From the NCBI RefSeq assembly GCF_013280595.1, contig NZ_JAAATY010000022.1, forward strand, positions 1-64,000: DNA of 64,000 nt, given 5' to 3'. Under the pieces are notes generated by a model. The model searched no databases. It was not told the DNA's origin and saw nothing but the letters and a program-made list of their open reading frames with translations. The stretch comes from Kibdelosporangium persicum. Its GTDB lineage: Bacteria; Actinomycetota; Actinomycetes; Mycobacteriales; Pseudonocardiaceae. A program made the position numbers and the translations under genes. This document shows positions 1 to 7,870 of this stretch, one piece after another (position 1 is the stretch's first letter; each line of letters starts with the position of its first letter).

Positions 1-167
1 AATTCCTCTACGCCCGCACCTGGACCAGCGAACAACAACGCACAACCGCCCTCACGGTCTGGAATGTGCACTACAACTACCATCGACCCCACACTGCCGC
101 CGGAAACCAGCCACCAGCCACCCGGCTGCGCACCGGCGTCACCAACGTCATGGCCTCATACACCTAG
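1..167 (+). pseudogene. IS481-type transposase, C-terminal end (cut by window edge)
   Basis: Frame 3 from base 3 reads about 54 residues to a TAG at 165-167. The text contains Y-A-R-T-W-T-S-E, then H-Y-N-Y-H-R-P-H and P-P-A-T-R-L, which is the usual tail of integrase-core (DDE) transposases of the IS481/IS3 type (HYNxxRPHxAxGxxPPxxRL). The rest lies outside the window, so it cannot be told whether the element is intact. Its stop is shared, on the opposite strand, with the stop of the next gene (CTAG at 164-167), so the insertion ends flush against the toxin module. Confidence 0.7.
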
Positions 168-553
168 GCGCCTTGGGCCGAATCATCTAGGAGAAAACGG
201 GGATCTGCCCGGGTGGCGATCACGACATCGCCCCAGTCACCTCCGAGCGCCCAGCCTTCTGCCTCACGCTTCATGTAGTCGACGTTGCCGAGATCGACTT
301 CGCCTGTCGCATCAGTGAAACGCGCAGCAGATCGACGCGCCCACTCGATCTTCCCAACCTCAGAGAAGATCAGCCAACCCGTCGCGTAGCAGTACTGCTC
401 ACCTGGCTTCGGTGGACGGTAGACAGGATGCTCAGGGGTCAACACGGCCTCGAGCCGAAACCGAACCGTGCCAGGCTCCTCCACGATCTGAAGAACATAA
501 CTGTCCTCGAGATACACCGCGGACAGATCAGCCACGGTCGTGTAGTCGGTCAT
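164..553 (-). CDS. hypothetical protein, possible immunity protein of the adjacent toxin
   Basis: An acidic protein of about 129 residues beginning M-T-D-Y-T-T-V-A-D-L-S. It has no signal peptide or membrane segment and I recognise no domain. The ATG at 553 (or GTG at 556) lies two to five bases after the TGA of the toxin gene (558-560), so the two are almost certainly co-translated. A small acidic cytosolic protein encoded directly behind a toxin C-terminus is the usual arrangement of a polymorphic-toxin immunity gene. That role is inferred from position only. Confidence 0.6.
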   Translation of the reverse strand: MTDYTTVADLSAVYLEDSYVLQIVEEPGTVRFRLEAVLTPEHPVYRPPKPGEQYCYATGWLIFSEVGKIEWARRSAARFTDATGEVDLGNVDYMKREAEGWALGGDWGDVVIATRADPRFLLDDSAQGA

Positions 554-557
554 CACG

Positions 558-1151
558 TCACCAGTCCCAGTCGATCTCGGTGTGGTTGCCAGGGTCCCTG
601 CGGGTCACAGGATTGCCGAACGGGTCCGTACGCTGACCGTTCTCATCACGAATCTCAACATGAGGATGCCCACTGCCCGGCGCGCGAGGACTACCCTGCT
701 TGATCGTCACCCGGACAACCCCGTTCTCGTCTACGTACTTCGGCGGACCGTTGGGCGTCTGCGTCTTCGTCCACCCCTGCGCCTGGGCCCACTTGTCCAG
801 ATCGCTGGCTTTCGGTTTGGCCCCACCATGAAAGTAGTCCTGCAGGTTCGGCTTGACATCCGGCGCCTTGGCGTCCATCTTGGACATTTTGCGCAGCTTC
901 CGGAGCTTGGCCACCACACCGGCGACCGGAATGAACCCGAATGCCGTGTTGCCCAAGGCACGTCCGGGCTCCTTGCTCCACTGATCCCAGTTGATCATCT
1001 GCTTGCCGAACTCGAGCGGATTGTCCACCGCGAACGCCGCAGCCGAGGTCAAGCCATCCCACATCTTCCCGTAGTGGTCCGGGTCGTCGATGAGGTGATG
1101 AGGACTGAGTTCCCAGAGGAACTCCGCTGTTCCCGTGACACCGTCCCACAA
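558..1151 (-). CDS. ESX-linked polymorphic toxin, small C-terminal toxin domain
   Basis: About 197 residues. The N-terminal half (W-D-G-V-T-G-T-A-E-F-L-W) and the block G-F-I-P-V-A-G-V resemble the pretoxin region of WXG/EspC-linked toxins. A basic stretch L-R-K-L-R-K-M-S-K-M-D follows. The C-terminus is rich in charged and His residues (H-P-H-V-E-I-R-D-E-N-G ending G-N-H-T-E-I-D-W-D-W), which looks like a small nuclease-type toxin, but I cannot name the family. The start is uncertain: TTG at 1151 is used here, but the frame stays open upstream to a CTG near 1174 that overlaps the EspC-like stop, with G-G-G-A-G-G ahead of it. A decayed second copy of this gene lies near 57.1 kb. Confidence 0.65.
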   Translation of the reverse strand: MWDGVTGTAEFLWELSPHHLIDDPDHYGKMWDGLTSAAAFAVDNPLEFGKQMINWDQWSKEPGRALGNTAFGFIPVAGVVAKLRKLRKMSKMDAKAPDVKPNLQDYFHGGAKPKASDLDKWAQAQGWTKTQTPNGPPKYVDENGVVRVTIKQGSPRAPGSGHPHVEIRDENGQRTDPFGNPVTRRDPGNHTEIDWDW

Positions 1152-1174
1152 ACCGACACCGATGTCGCCGACGT

Positions 1175-1504
1175 TCAGCCATCGGCCACCTCCCGAGCCG
1201 GGTCATCACCAGCTCCGGTAGCCCGGAACGTCTGCTCAACAGTGTTGTCGTTCTCGATGTACGCATCCATCGAGGCATTGAGCGCTCTGGCGATCTTGCC
1301 GCCATCCTCAAGCAGCACCTCGACGCCGTACTGCCACCTATCGCAAAAATGGTCGAACGCGCCGCGCAGACCGTCATGGCCATACAGGTGGGTAGCACCG
1401 ACGATATCGTCGACCTCGCACGTCTTCATATCGTGCATCGTCTGGGAAATGGCCTGGCCTGCTTGATCAAGCGCAGTTAGATCGACATCGAATCCATCAG
1501 GCAC
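1175..1504 (-). CDS. EspC-like ESX secretion-associated protein
   Basis: About 109 residues beginning V-P-D-G-F-D-V-D-L-T-A-L-D-Q-A-G. It is an all-helical small protein of WXG100/EspC size, with a conserved N-terminal amphipathic helix and an L-Y-G-H-D-G-L turn where WXG-type proteins carry their hairpin. The GTG at 1504 is chosen because GGAGG lies eight bases upstream. Longer starts would run far into the upstream gene. It overlaps the SseB-like gene by a few bases and precedes the toxin. The expected role is a secretion partner that carries the toxin to a type VII machine. Family assignment rests on size, start motif and context. Confidence 0.6.
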   Translation of the reverse strand: MPDGFDVDLTALDQAGQAISQTMHDMKTCEVDDIVGATHLYGHDGLRGAFDHFCDRWQYGVEVLLEDGGKIARALNASMDAYIENDNTVEQTFRATGAGDDPAREVADG

Positions 1505-1925
1505 CCTGACCACCTCCAGACCTTTGACCGCGTCCAGCGCCGTTCGGTTCCGGCAAGTCCGCACCAGCGAACTTCGCCGGCCCAGCACGCTGAGGAAGCA
1601 ACGGAAGTCCGTGATCCTCACCAAGGTCGAACAGAACCCCGATACCGGGGCGAAGTTGCGTCAACAAATCACTTCCCGTGGTACTCAGCCACGGCTTGTC
1701 CTGCCCGAACGCCGCGAACCGCTCCAGCGTCGAGAACGCCAGCACCCACTGCCCTTTCCCAGGTACCGACGAGACCATCACACCAGGCCGATCACCAGAC
1801 GTACGCCTCACATAAACCGTGGCATCAGCGAACGCGGCGTCAAACTCCGCTGGTGGGAGCCTCCGGCGCCGCACCGCCATAGCAACTTGAACAATGCCGG
1901 GTTCCTCGTCAAGGTGTCCCACCAT
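1497..1925 (-). CDS. SseB-like N-terminal domain protein
   Basis: 142 residues. The pattern V-Y-V-R-R-T-S-G-D-R-P-G-V-M-V, then W-V-L-A-F-S-T-L-E-R-F-A-A, then S-D-L-L-T-Q-L-R-P-G-I-G-V-L-F-D fits the N-terminal SseB domain found in many actinobacterial ESX-toxin operons. Its function there is unknown. It is the first gene of the minus-strand set SseB-like, EspC-like, toxin, immunity candidate. No good ribosome site is visible before the ATG at 1925; a GTG one codon later is possible. The last 25 residues are low-complexity and overlap the next gene. Confidence 0.55.
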   Translation of the reverse strand: MVGHLDEEPGIVQVAMAVRRRRLPPAEFDAAFADATVYVRRTSGDRPGVMVSSVPGKGQWVLAFSTLERFAAFGQDKPWLSTTGSDLLTQLRPGIGVLFDLGEDHGLPLLPQRAGPAKFAGADLPEPNGAGRGQRSGGGQGA

Positions 1926-2302
1926 GGCACGAACATAACGCCAAAACTTCGACCCCTACCCTGCACCTGGAGACGGTCCCCCTTATGGGTGAATCCAGCC
2001 GTGCCCGGTGACCGCTGGCGTGCTCACAAATGATCAAACAGCGCTCCTCCAGCGGTCCAACGGACGAAATCGCTGCCAGACGACCCTCACAACACGGTCA
2101 CTTACCGTCACAGGCTTCCCTTTGCCACCACACCACAGTCGATCATCCACATCGAACTCTACTGGCTCGGTGAATGTCGAGATAGGACACCGCCATGACA
2201 TGGTTCATGACACCAACGACCGCAAACACAAGCAATCATGGGGACTATGAGAAAGCCCCAGTAAACATAGCCACTGGTAGTGCTCACTGAAGACGGCAGG
2301 TG
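1926..2302. other. intergenic stretch without a supported gene
   Basis: No frame here has protein-like character. It is less GC-rich than its surroundings (for example around 2090-2240), which fits element-border DNA. It should hold the promoter of the minus-strand toxin operon on its left side, but I see no convincing -35/-10 pair. Confidence 0.4.
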
Positions 2303-2345
2303 CCGCCCTCCGGAGGCGGGAGCGCAGGTTCGAATCCTGCCCGCA
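2303..2345 (+). other. 3-prime half of tRNA-Arg(CCG): attachment-site-like tRNA remnant
   Basis: The DNA folds as the anticodon arm and T arm of a tRNA: stem CCGCC (2303-2307), loop CTCCGGA (2308-2314) with anticodon CCG, stem GGCGG (2315-2319), short variable loop, then T stem GCAGG (2324-2328), loop TTCGAAT and stem CCTGC (2336-2340). The D arm and 5-prime acceptor strand are missing upstream, and the 3-prime acceptor bases have no partner. A 3-prime half duplicate of a tRNA is what integrative elements leave at their att boundaries. The neighbouring recombinase remnant supports that reading. Confidence 0.7.
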
Positions 2346-2786
2346 TTTCGAACCTGCGACGGGCGACGGGCGACGCGGATTCGTAGATCACCACGTCGAA
2401 CCGGCGACCGGGGTGCTGGGCTTCGGCCAGCAGGGTCGGCGATCCCGCCGTCACGGGCGATGGGGATGTCGAACCGTTCGTAGTTGTCCCCGTGGCCGCG
2501 TGCCTCCAGTTCCATCCGGCCGGACTCGACGTCGTAGAAGTGGGCCGCGACTCGGGAATGGCGGTCTTGGCTCCCGAGTTGCCGCAACAGGGATTGTCTC
2601 GGGTCCTGCCGGTCCTCTGTAGACGTACGTTCGAGGAACGCCACTGGCATTCCCAACGGCGGGACGGCGTAGTCCGACAGTCCGGACGGCCCGGACACCG
2701 GCACGGTCGCCGACAGCGGCCTGCCGGGTCAACGCGGGTGCGGGTGGGTCGACCGTCACCTCATCGGGTGCGCGGTCGGGTGTCAT
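2346..2786 (-). pseudogene. serine recombinase (resolvase-type), truncated and frameshifted
   Basis: On the minus strand the reading M-P-V-A-F-L-E-R-T-S-T-E-D-R-Q-D-P matches the catalytic start of actinobacterial serine recombinases, with S of R-T-S as nucleophile. It continues to F-Y-D-V-E-S-G-R-M and F-D-I-P-I-A-R-D-G-G-I-A-D. One extra base in the G run at 2433-2435 breaks the frame. Removing it restores D-L-L-A-E-A-Q-H-P-G-R-R-F-D-V-V-I-Y-E-S, the next conserved recombinase block. The coding sequence then ends at the tRNA half. A second frame change is possible near 2705, between the ATG at 2786 and the conserved part. It is probably the dead integrase of the element bounded here. Confidence 0.65.
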
Positions 2787-2976
2787 GCGGCTTCACCATC
2801 CTCAATGGATTGCTCAGCATGGGTTATTGGGCTACCCCAGTCCAGAAGATCGCGGACCACGTCGGTCTCGCCACGGCGAGACGACAGTTGACAGTTCGAC
2901 GCTCAGCGGGTCCACACGAACTCTGCGGCCTTGGGGTCGGCGCCGCGGCACAGGGCAACGTGGCGGGCCAGGCTGA

Positions 2977-3432
2977 TCAGGAGTTGAACAGCCGCCTCGG
3001 GCCTGGGCCTTCCTGTCCGAGCTTGTCGTTCGGGTTGACCAGCGCGCATTGCTCGAAGGACAGGCAACCGCAGCCGATGCACTCGGTGAAACGGTCCCGC
3101 ATCTGTTCCAGCCGTGCGATCCGAGCGTTGAGTTCGGCGCTCCAGCATTCGGACGCTCTGACCCAGAATTCACGGGTGGGGGCTACGCCGTCGGGGAGCA
3201 GGGCGAGGACCTCGCCGATGAACGCGAGCGGGATGCCGAGGTGATGCGAGGCGCGGATGAAGGCGATGTGGCGAAGGGTTTCCCGAGGGTAGCGGCGCTG
3301 GTTGCCGGCGGTGCGTCGGCTGCGGATGAGCCCTTGTCGCTCGTAGAAGCGCAAGGCTGAGGCGGGGACTCCGCTGCGCTCGGCGAGTTCACCGATGGTG
3401 AGCTCGGTGGTACCGGCCGGTAACGATGCCAT
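2977..3432 (-). CDS. soxR: SoxR, redox-sensing MerR-family regulator
   Basis: About 151 residues. The MerR DNA-binding start L-T-I-G-E-L-A-E-R-S-G-V is followed by L-R-F-Y-E-R-Q-G-L-I, a dimerisation helix, and the C-terminal cluster motif C-I-G-C-G-C-L-S-F-E-Q-C that holds the [2Fe-2S] centre diagnostic of SoxR. In actinomycetes SoxR responds to redox-cycling natural products rather than to superoxide alone, and activates a few oxidoreductase genes. It is divergent from the FMN reductase gene, with a perfect inverted repeat between them. The ATG at 3432 is used; an in-frame GTG at 3441 is equally possible. The C-terminal tail after the cluster is short, as usual in actinobacteria. Confidence 0.95.
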   Translation of the reverse strand: MASLPAGTTELTIGELAERSGVPASALRFYERQGLIRSRRTAGNQRRYPRETLRHIAFIRASHHLGIPLAFIGEVLALLPDGVAPTREFWVRASECWSAELNARIARLEQMRDRFTECIGCGCLSFEQCALVNPNDKLGQEGPGPRRLFNS

Positions 3433-3446
3433 GTGGATCACATTAC

Positions 3447-3469
3447 TTGACTTGAACCCTTGTTCAAGT
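3447..3469. promoter_or_regulatory. SoxR operator in the divergent promoter
   Basis: A perfect palindrome, ACTTGAAC (3450-3457), four-base spacer, GTTCAAGT (3462-3469), sits between soxR and the FMN reductase gene. It overlaps a TTGACT -35-like hexamer at 3447-3452. MerR-family activators bind such dyads inside over-long promoter spacers, and known SoxR boxes have a CTTGAA-type half site. One site could serve both directions. The -10 hexamer is not obvious. Confidence 0.7.
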
Positions 3470-3518
3470 TCGACGCTTCAGGTGTCCAGCGAATGATCAG
3501 CTCTCGAAGGGACTCGCC

Positions 3519-4103
3519 ATGCCTGGAAGCCCAGTCCAGCTCGCGGTGATCGTGGGCAGCACTCGGCAGGGCCGGTTCGGCCCCACCGTCGCCACCTGGT
3601 TCGCCGGGAACGCCGCGCAGCGTGCGGACGTCGCGGTCGACGTCATCGATCTGGCGGAGGTGCGGCTGCCCGCGCGTTTGTCCAGTGAACCCGAACAGGA
3701 AGGAGCACGGGCGCTGGCGGCTGTGGGGCCGCGACTGGCCGCGGCCGACGCGTTCGTCGTCGTGACGCCGGAGTACAACCACAGTTATCCCGCGTCCTTG
3801 AAGAACGCGATCGACTGGCACTTCACGCAGTGGCAGGCCAAGCCGGTGGGATTCGTCTCCTATGGCGGTATTTCCGGCGGGTTGCGGGCCGTGGAGCACC
3901 TCCGGCAGGTGTTCGCCGAACTGCATGCGGTGACGGTGCGCGACACGGTCAGTTTTCACGGCGCTCAATCCCAGTTCGACCCGGCTGGCCAGCCCACGGA
4001 CCCGGTGGCGTGCGGGGCGGCCGCCACGAAGTTGCTCGACCAGCTCGTCTGGTGGGGCCGCGCCGCGAGGGCAGCCCGTGCCGAGCGCCCGTACGCCGCC
4101 TGA
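3519..4103 (+). CDS. NADPH-dependent FMN reductase / quinone reductase
   Basis: 194 residues with a flavodoxin-like fold: FMN phosphate loop G-S-T-R-Q-G-R near the N-terminus, then T-P-E-Y-N-H-S-Y-P-A-S-L-K-N-A-I-D-W, and Y-G-G-I-S-G-G-L-R-A before the C-terminal helices. These are the signature blocks of the NADPH-dependent FMN reductase family. It is the first gene after the SoxR operator; the ATG at 3519 has AAGG ahead of it. Members of this family are known SoxR targets in Streptomyces. The likely role is reduction of redox-active quinones or supply of reduced flavin to the next gene product. Confidence 0.92.
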   Translation: MPGSPVQLAVIVGSTRQGRFGPTVATWFAGNAAQRADVAVDVIDLAEVRLPARLSSEPEQEGARALAAVGPRLAAADAFVVVTPEYNHSYPASLKNAIDWHFTQWQAKPVGFVSYGGISGGLRAVEHLRQVFAELHAVTVRDTVSFHGAQSQFDPAGQPTDPVACGAAATKLLDQLVWWGRAARAARAERPYAA

Positions 4104-4133
4104 AACGCCGACCATGCCTGGAGGAAGAGTGAC

Positions 4134-5228
4134 ATGACCATCATCCACAACACGCTGCCCGACCCCACCCGGCCTGACGCCGACACCGTCCTGGTCGTGG
4201 AGACATCGGCCGCGATGGACGAGGTGTTCGGCGAGCTGGAGCAGAAGCCGTGGCCGGAGGGACTGCTTTCGTTCAGCACGTTCGCCGCCACCGATGGCGA
4301 GACGATGCTGGCCTACACCCAGTGGGCGGCCGGCGCGGCCGGCCACGAGTTCCTCAGTGGACTCACCGGTGGTGAGCCCGTCGAGTATCGGCTGTACCGT
4401 GGTCGGACACGAGAAAATCCACCACCGCCCGGCTGCGTTGTCGTCGTCAAGGTGGAGTTCGACGGGCCCGACGAGCAGCGGCAGCGACGCTGGGTGGACA
4501 CCGTGTTCGAGGCGCTGGAGGGCGAGACCGAGCCGCATCCTGGTGGGATATCAGGTCATTTCCACGTGAGTACCGACGGCACAAAAGTGCTCAACTACGC
4601 CGAGTGGACCGACGAACAGGCGCACCGCGACGCCCTGGAAAGCTCCCGTCAGGGAACGGTCGGATCTTCGCCCGGGTGGCAGCGAGTCCGGGACTTCCCC
4701 GGGGTCCGCGACAGCGGGTTCCGCCGATATCACCCGATGCGCAGCCTTTCCGCGCCCCGGCCGACCGCGGTGTCCGAAGAGGACGATGTGGCGGACAGCC
4801 CCACGGACTGGGTGGCCGAGCACATCCGCACCTATGTTGAAACGAACGGTGAGAGCGGCCACCTGTACCAGGGCTGGCCGACCCTGCTGCTCACCACGCG
4901 TGGCCGCAAGTCCGGCAAACTCCGGCGCACCGCGTTGATCTACGCGCAGGACGGTGACCGCTATCTGCTGGTGGCCTCGAACGGGGGCGCGCCGCACCAT
5001 CCCGCGTGGTACCTCAACCTCGCCGCTCATCCGGAGGTCACCGTCCAGGTCCGCGGCGAGACGTTCCCCGCGCGGGCCAGGACCGCCACCGCGGAGGAGA
5101 AACGCCTGCTGTGGGAACGGACTACAGCGGTCTTCCCGCTCTACGACACCTACCAGGCCAAGGCCAGCCGGGACATCCCGCTGGTCATCGTCGAGCGCCG
5201 TGCCGGAAAGGAACCGAGCAACCCATGA
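4134..5228 (+). CDS. fusion: ABM-like double domain plus F420-dependent (Ddn/DUF385) reductase
   Basis: 364 residues in two parts. Residues 1 to about 210 look like two ferredoxin-like ABM (antibiotic biosynthesis monooxygenase) repeats: F-S-T-F-A-A-T-D-G with Y-T-Q-W in the first, and F-H-V-S-T-D-G-T-K with Y-A-E-W in the second. Residues about 220 to 360 are a Ddn-type deazaflavin nitroreductase domain: G-W-P-T-L-L-L-T-T-R-G-R-K-S-G, then G-G-A-P-H-H-P-A-W-Y-L-N-L, and F-P-L-Y-D-T-Y. The ATG at 4134 has GGAGGAA upstream. The next gene overlaps its stop (ATGA). Both activities would fit quinone oxidation/reduction chemistry under SoxR. I know these domains mainly as separate proteins. Confidence 0.85.
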   Translation: MTIIHNTLPDPTRPDADTVLVVETSAAMDEVFGELEQKPWPEGLLSFSTFAATDGETMLAYTQWAAGAAGHEFLSGLTGGEPVEYRLYRGRTRENPPPPGCVVVVKVEFDGPDEQRQRRWVDTVFEALEGETEPHPGGISGHFHVSTDGTKVLNYAEWTDEQAHRDALESSRQGTVGSSPGWQRVRDFPGVRDSGFRRYHPMRSLSAPRPTAVSEEDDVADSPTDWVAEHIRTYVETNGESGHLYQGWPTLLLTTRGRKSGKLRRTALIYAQDGDRYLLVASNGGAPHHPAWYLNLAAHPEVTVQVRGETFPARARTATAEEKRLLWERTTAVFPLYDTYQAKASRDIPLVIVERRAGKEPSNP

Positions 5229-6067
5229 TTCTCGTGACAGGCGCTACCGGCGCCATCGGCCGGCACGTGATCACCCGACTCCTCGATGCCGGGGCGAAGG
5301 TCCGGGCGTTGACCCGCGACCCGGACTCCGCGACGCTACCTGATGGCGTCGACGTCACGCCTGGTGACCTTCTCGTACCGAGCACCATGGCCACCGCCGT
5401 GCGGGGTGTGGACGCGGTGTTCCTGATGTGGCCACTCGCCACGGCGGACGCTGCTCCCGCGGTGCTGAATGTCCTCGCCGGCCACGCCCGGCGGATCGTC
5501 TTCCTGTCATCCGGAGCCGTCCGCGACGACCTGGACGAGCAGGTCGATCCGATCGGCCGGCTCCACGCCGGCGTTGAGCGGTCGATCGAGCAGTCCGGAA
5601 TGGAATGGACGTTCCTGCGGCCGCACGGATTCGCCAGCAATACCCTCTCCTGGGCACCACAGATCCGCGCGGGTGACATCGTGCGCGGCGCGTATGGAAC
5701 AGCGGCGATGACCCTGCTCCACGAACTCGACGTCGCGTCCGTCGCGGCACACACACTCATCGGGGACGAGCACACGGGACGCAGGTACGTCCTCACCGGC
5801 CCAGAGGTCCTGACACAGGTCGAACAGGTACGCATCCTCGGTGAGGCGATCGGTCGCCCGTTACGCTGGGAAGAAATCCCACCGAACGCCGCACGGCAAC
5901 ACATGCTCGACTGGTTGCCCGCGTCGATCGCCGACGTCGTCCTCGACGGGTACGCCCGCATGGCGACCCAGCCCGGCCCCATCACGTCCACCGTGGAGGA
6001 CATCACCCGAGTGCCCGCACGTACCTTCCGCGAATGGGCAACCCACCACGCCAATCACTTCAGCTGA
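5225..6067 (+). CDS. NmrA-like NAD(P)-binding oxidoreductase
   Basis: 280 residues. The N-terminal Rossmann motif G-A-T-G-A-I-G-R follows I-L-V-T, and the body has L-T-R-D-P, V-F-L-M-W-P-L and the block F-L-R-P-H-G-F-A-S-N-T typical of the atypical SDR NmrA/NAD(P)H-azoreductase group. These usually lack the YxxxK dyad, and it is absent here. The start ATG at 5225 overlaps the previous stop, so it is translationally coupled to the ABM/Ddn fusion. Third enzyme of the SoxR operon. Probably a quinone or NADPH-linked reductase; substrate unknown. Confidence 0.88.
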   Translation: MILVTGATGAIGRHVITRLLDAGAKVRALTRDPDSATLPDGVDVTPGDLLVPSTMATAVRGVDAVFLMWPLATADAAPAVLNVLAGHARRIVFLSSGAVRDDLDEQVDPIGRLHAGVERSIEQSGMEWTFLRPHGFASNTLSWAPQIRAGDIVRGAYGTAAMTLLHELDVASVAAHTLIGDEHTGRRYVLTGPEVLTQVEQVRILGEAIGRPLRWEEIPPNAARQHMLDWLPASIADVVLDGYARMATQPGPITSTVEDITRVPARTFREWATHHANHFS

Positions 6068-6216
6068 CCCATCAAGACGGCGAATCGCCACCGGCCGGAT
6101 CGAGATCTCCAGGCCTTCGACCACCACCGAAGAGTTCGGATTGTGCCACGTCAGGCTCACATCATTGATCACCCCCAGTGTGCACGGCGCGTGCGCGGAG
6201 CTCTATCTTGCGATGC

Positions 6217-7728
6217 ATGCTCAACCGGGCCGCGGTGAGGATTGTCCGAGACGTTCGTGAGTGGTTGTCCGACCAGGACTACCACGATGTGGCTGAAGAG
6301 GACTGGCGGTCCGATGGGAACGCCCTCGGCAGCTTGGAGATGCTGCTGCAGGCACGGCAGGACTGGCTCAACAGTCCCGATCCGACGCTGTGGAAGACCG
6401 GTGACGCGCATCGTCTGCTCATCGACGCCGCCGCGCCTCGGCTGACCGATGCCTACCGGTTGACCGAACACGGTCCAGGCGTGGTGAAGATCCTGGTCGA
6501 CTTCCTGGACGACACCGATCGCTTCCACCCGGCCAGCATGCGGGTCACCACTCTACGCAAAGAACTGGACCGGGCGGCGGCGAAGTTTCCCGCGGCCATG
6601 GCCGACGAGTCGGTATGGCGGATGGCCAAACGAATCTTCATGGCGATGCGCGCCGACGGTGTCGATCCCGCGGACGACACCGCAGTCGACACGTGGGCCG
6701 CCGCGTTCAGCACAGCACCGGCCGAACGGCGGCGCGCCGTGCTGGGTGTCCTGCTCGACCGGCAACCCGAACTGCTGACAGCCCAGTTCGTCATCCGGGA
6801 CAACCAAGTCGCCGCGATCGCACCTGGTGCGCCGATCCCGGCACAGTTTCGTCGGCATGACCCGGACACCTGCGAGTGTTGCCTGGACGCTGCGGCCAAT
6901 CCGCCCATCGCACTGCCCGCCGTCGACGAGCTTGCCGATGCCGCACGCGAATCCACGCTGCTGCGCACCATGATCGGGTGCGGGCGGTGGGCCGCGGCCG
7001 GGCGCGCGGTGACCAAACACGGTTTCCCCTCACCGGCGGACACCCGGTCACTGGCCGCGGCCATCGGCATGGCGGTACGTGCTTCGGTCCGCGATCCCCG
7101 TGATCACCTCGGCCTGATCCGCGCCTGGTGGCTGGCCCTCGACGTGGAAGTTCTGCGGCTGCACCGGACCAAGGTGGTCGCCGGGCCCGCGCTCGCGGCC
7201 CTGGAGAAAGCGATGGCCGGTGGCACCGACCCGGACCACACCCTGCGACTGTGGAAAGACATCGCCGACATCGCGGTGAGCGGGCCGACTCAACTGGCCA
7301 CAAAGGACACTGCGCGGACGGGACTTGGCGAGTTCAGCCGGCCGTGGGGCCCAAGGGCGCTGGGCGAGCTGTACCGGATGAACCGCTCGGTAGAGGTCGA
7401 GGACCTGGTCGACACGTTGGTCACCGACTACCACGGACCGTTGGCCGATGACGTGCTGGCGATGATGACCGGCGCAGCCGTGCGTAACGGCCTGCTCGCC
7501 GCGACCGAAGCCAGCATGGTCACCGTTACCGTGCCCACCGGCGCCGAGATCGACCCCGGCATCGCCTCAACGATCGACGGCTCGGGCGGCCTACTGGGTG
7601 ACCCGGGCTGGGCCGTGACCCCTGTCGCGGGCACCCTTGTCGAACTCACGCCGCTCGGCCGGTACTTCGTGCGGCTGAACCTGCTGGCGGAAGGAACGCA
7701 CGCGCCACTGCTGGAGCCGACACCGTGA
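6217..7728 (+). CDS. hypothetical protein, about 500 residues, helical
   Basis: No family recognised. The chain is rich in Ala, Arg and Asp with many amphipathic helices, no signal peptide and no membrane span. Near the middle (about residues 215-220) there is a C-E-C-C motif next to an H-D-P-D stretch, which might bind metal. The end, L-V-E-L-T-P-L-G-R-Y-F-V-R-L-N-L-L, resembles the winged-helix end seen in several actinobacterial proteins of unknown function. The start is uncertain: ATG at 6217 is used, but the frame is open upstream to a GTG at 6178. Convergent with the small peptide gene that follows. Confidence 0.6.
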   Translation: MLNRAAVRIVRDVREWLSDQDYHDVAEEDWRSDGNALGSLEMLLQARQDWLNSPDPTLWKTGDAHRLLIDAAAPRLTDAYRLTEHGPGVVKILVDFLDDTDRFHPASMRVTTLRKELDRAAAKFPAAMADESVWRMAKRIFMAMRADGVDPADDTAVDTWAAAFSTAPAERRRAVLGVLLDRQPELLTAQFVIRDNQVAAIAPGAPIPAQFRRHDPDTCECCLDAAANPPIALPAVDELADAARESTLLRTMIGCGRWAAAGRAVTKHGFPSPADTRSLAAAIGMAVRASVRDPRDHLGLIRAWWLALDVEVLRLHRTKVVAGPALAALEKAMAGGTDPDHTLRLWKDIADIAVSGPTQLATKDTARTGLGEFSRPWGPRALGELYRMNRSVEVEDLVDTLVTDYHGPLADDVLAMMTGAAVRNGLLAATEASMVTVTVPTGAEIDPGIASTIDGSGGLLGDPGWAVTPVAGTLVELTPLGRYFVRLNLLAEGTHAPLLEPTP

Positions 7729-7750
7729 TGCGCAGCCGCGATGATGGCGG

Positions 7751-7870
7751 TCAGGTCACCGGCTGCGCCGGGAGGACGTGGCCGAGTTTGAGCGGGGCTT
7801 TGCGGAACTTCAGCTCGTTGCGGCCGATGGTGGGGCTCATGTTGCCGCGGCGCAGGACAACGGTGTTCAT
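7751..7870 (-). CDS. 39-residue basic peptide, start coupled to an upstream remnant frame
   Basis: Reads M-N-T-V-V-L-R-R-G-N-M-S-P-T-I-G-R-N-E-L-K-F-R-K-A, then about 14 more residues to TGA at 7751-7753. It contains no Cys. Its ATG overlaps by ATGA the stop of a 30-codon in-frame tail behind the truncated response regulator, with GAGAGG just upstream, so translation by coupling is plausible. It could be a precursor peptide, a small regulator, or chance. No modification or export genes lie beside it. Included because of the start context and the balanced composition, not because of homology. Confidence 0.35.
   Translation of the reverse strand: MNTVVLRRGNMSPTIGRNELKFRKAPLKLGHVLPAQPVT

Noticed and set aside
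2281-2400. Protein reading A-G-R-I-R-T-C-A-P-A-S-G-G on the minus strand
   Set aside because: This peptide is the well-known antisense translation of a tRNA arm; the DNA is a tRNA-Arg remnant, not coding.
2903-2985. Minus-strand frame after soxR ending A-D-P-K-A-A-E-F-V-W-T-R
   Set aside because: Looks slightly protein-like but overlaps the soxR end in another frame with no start of its own.
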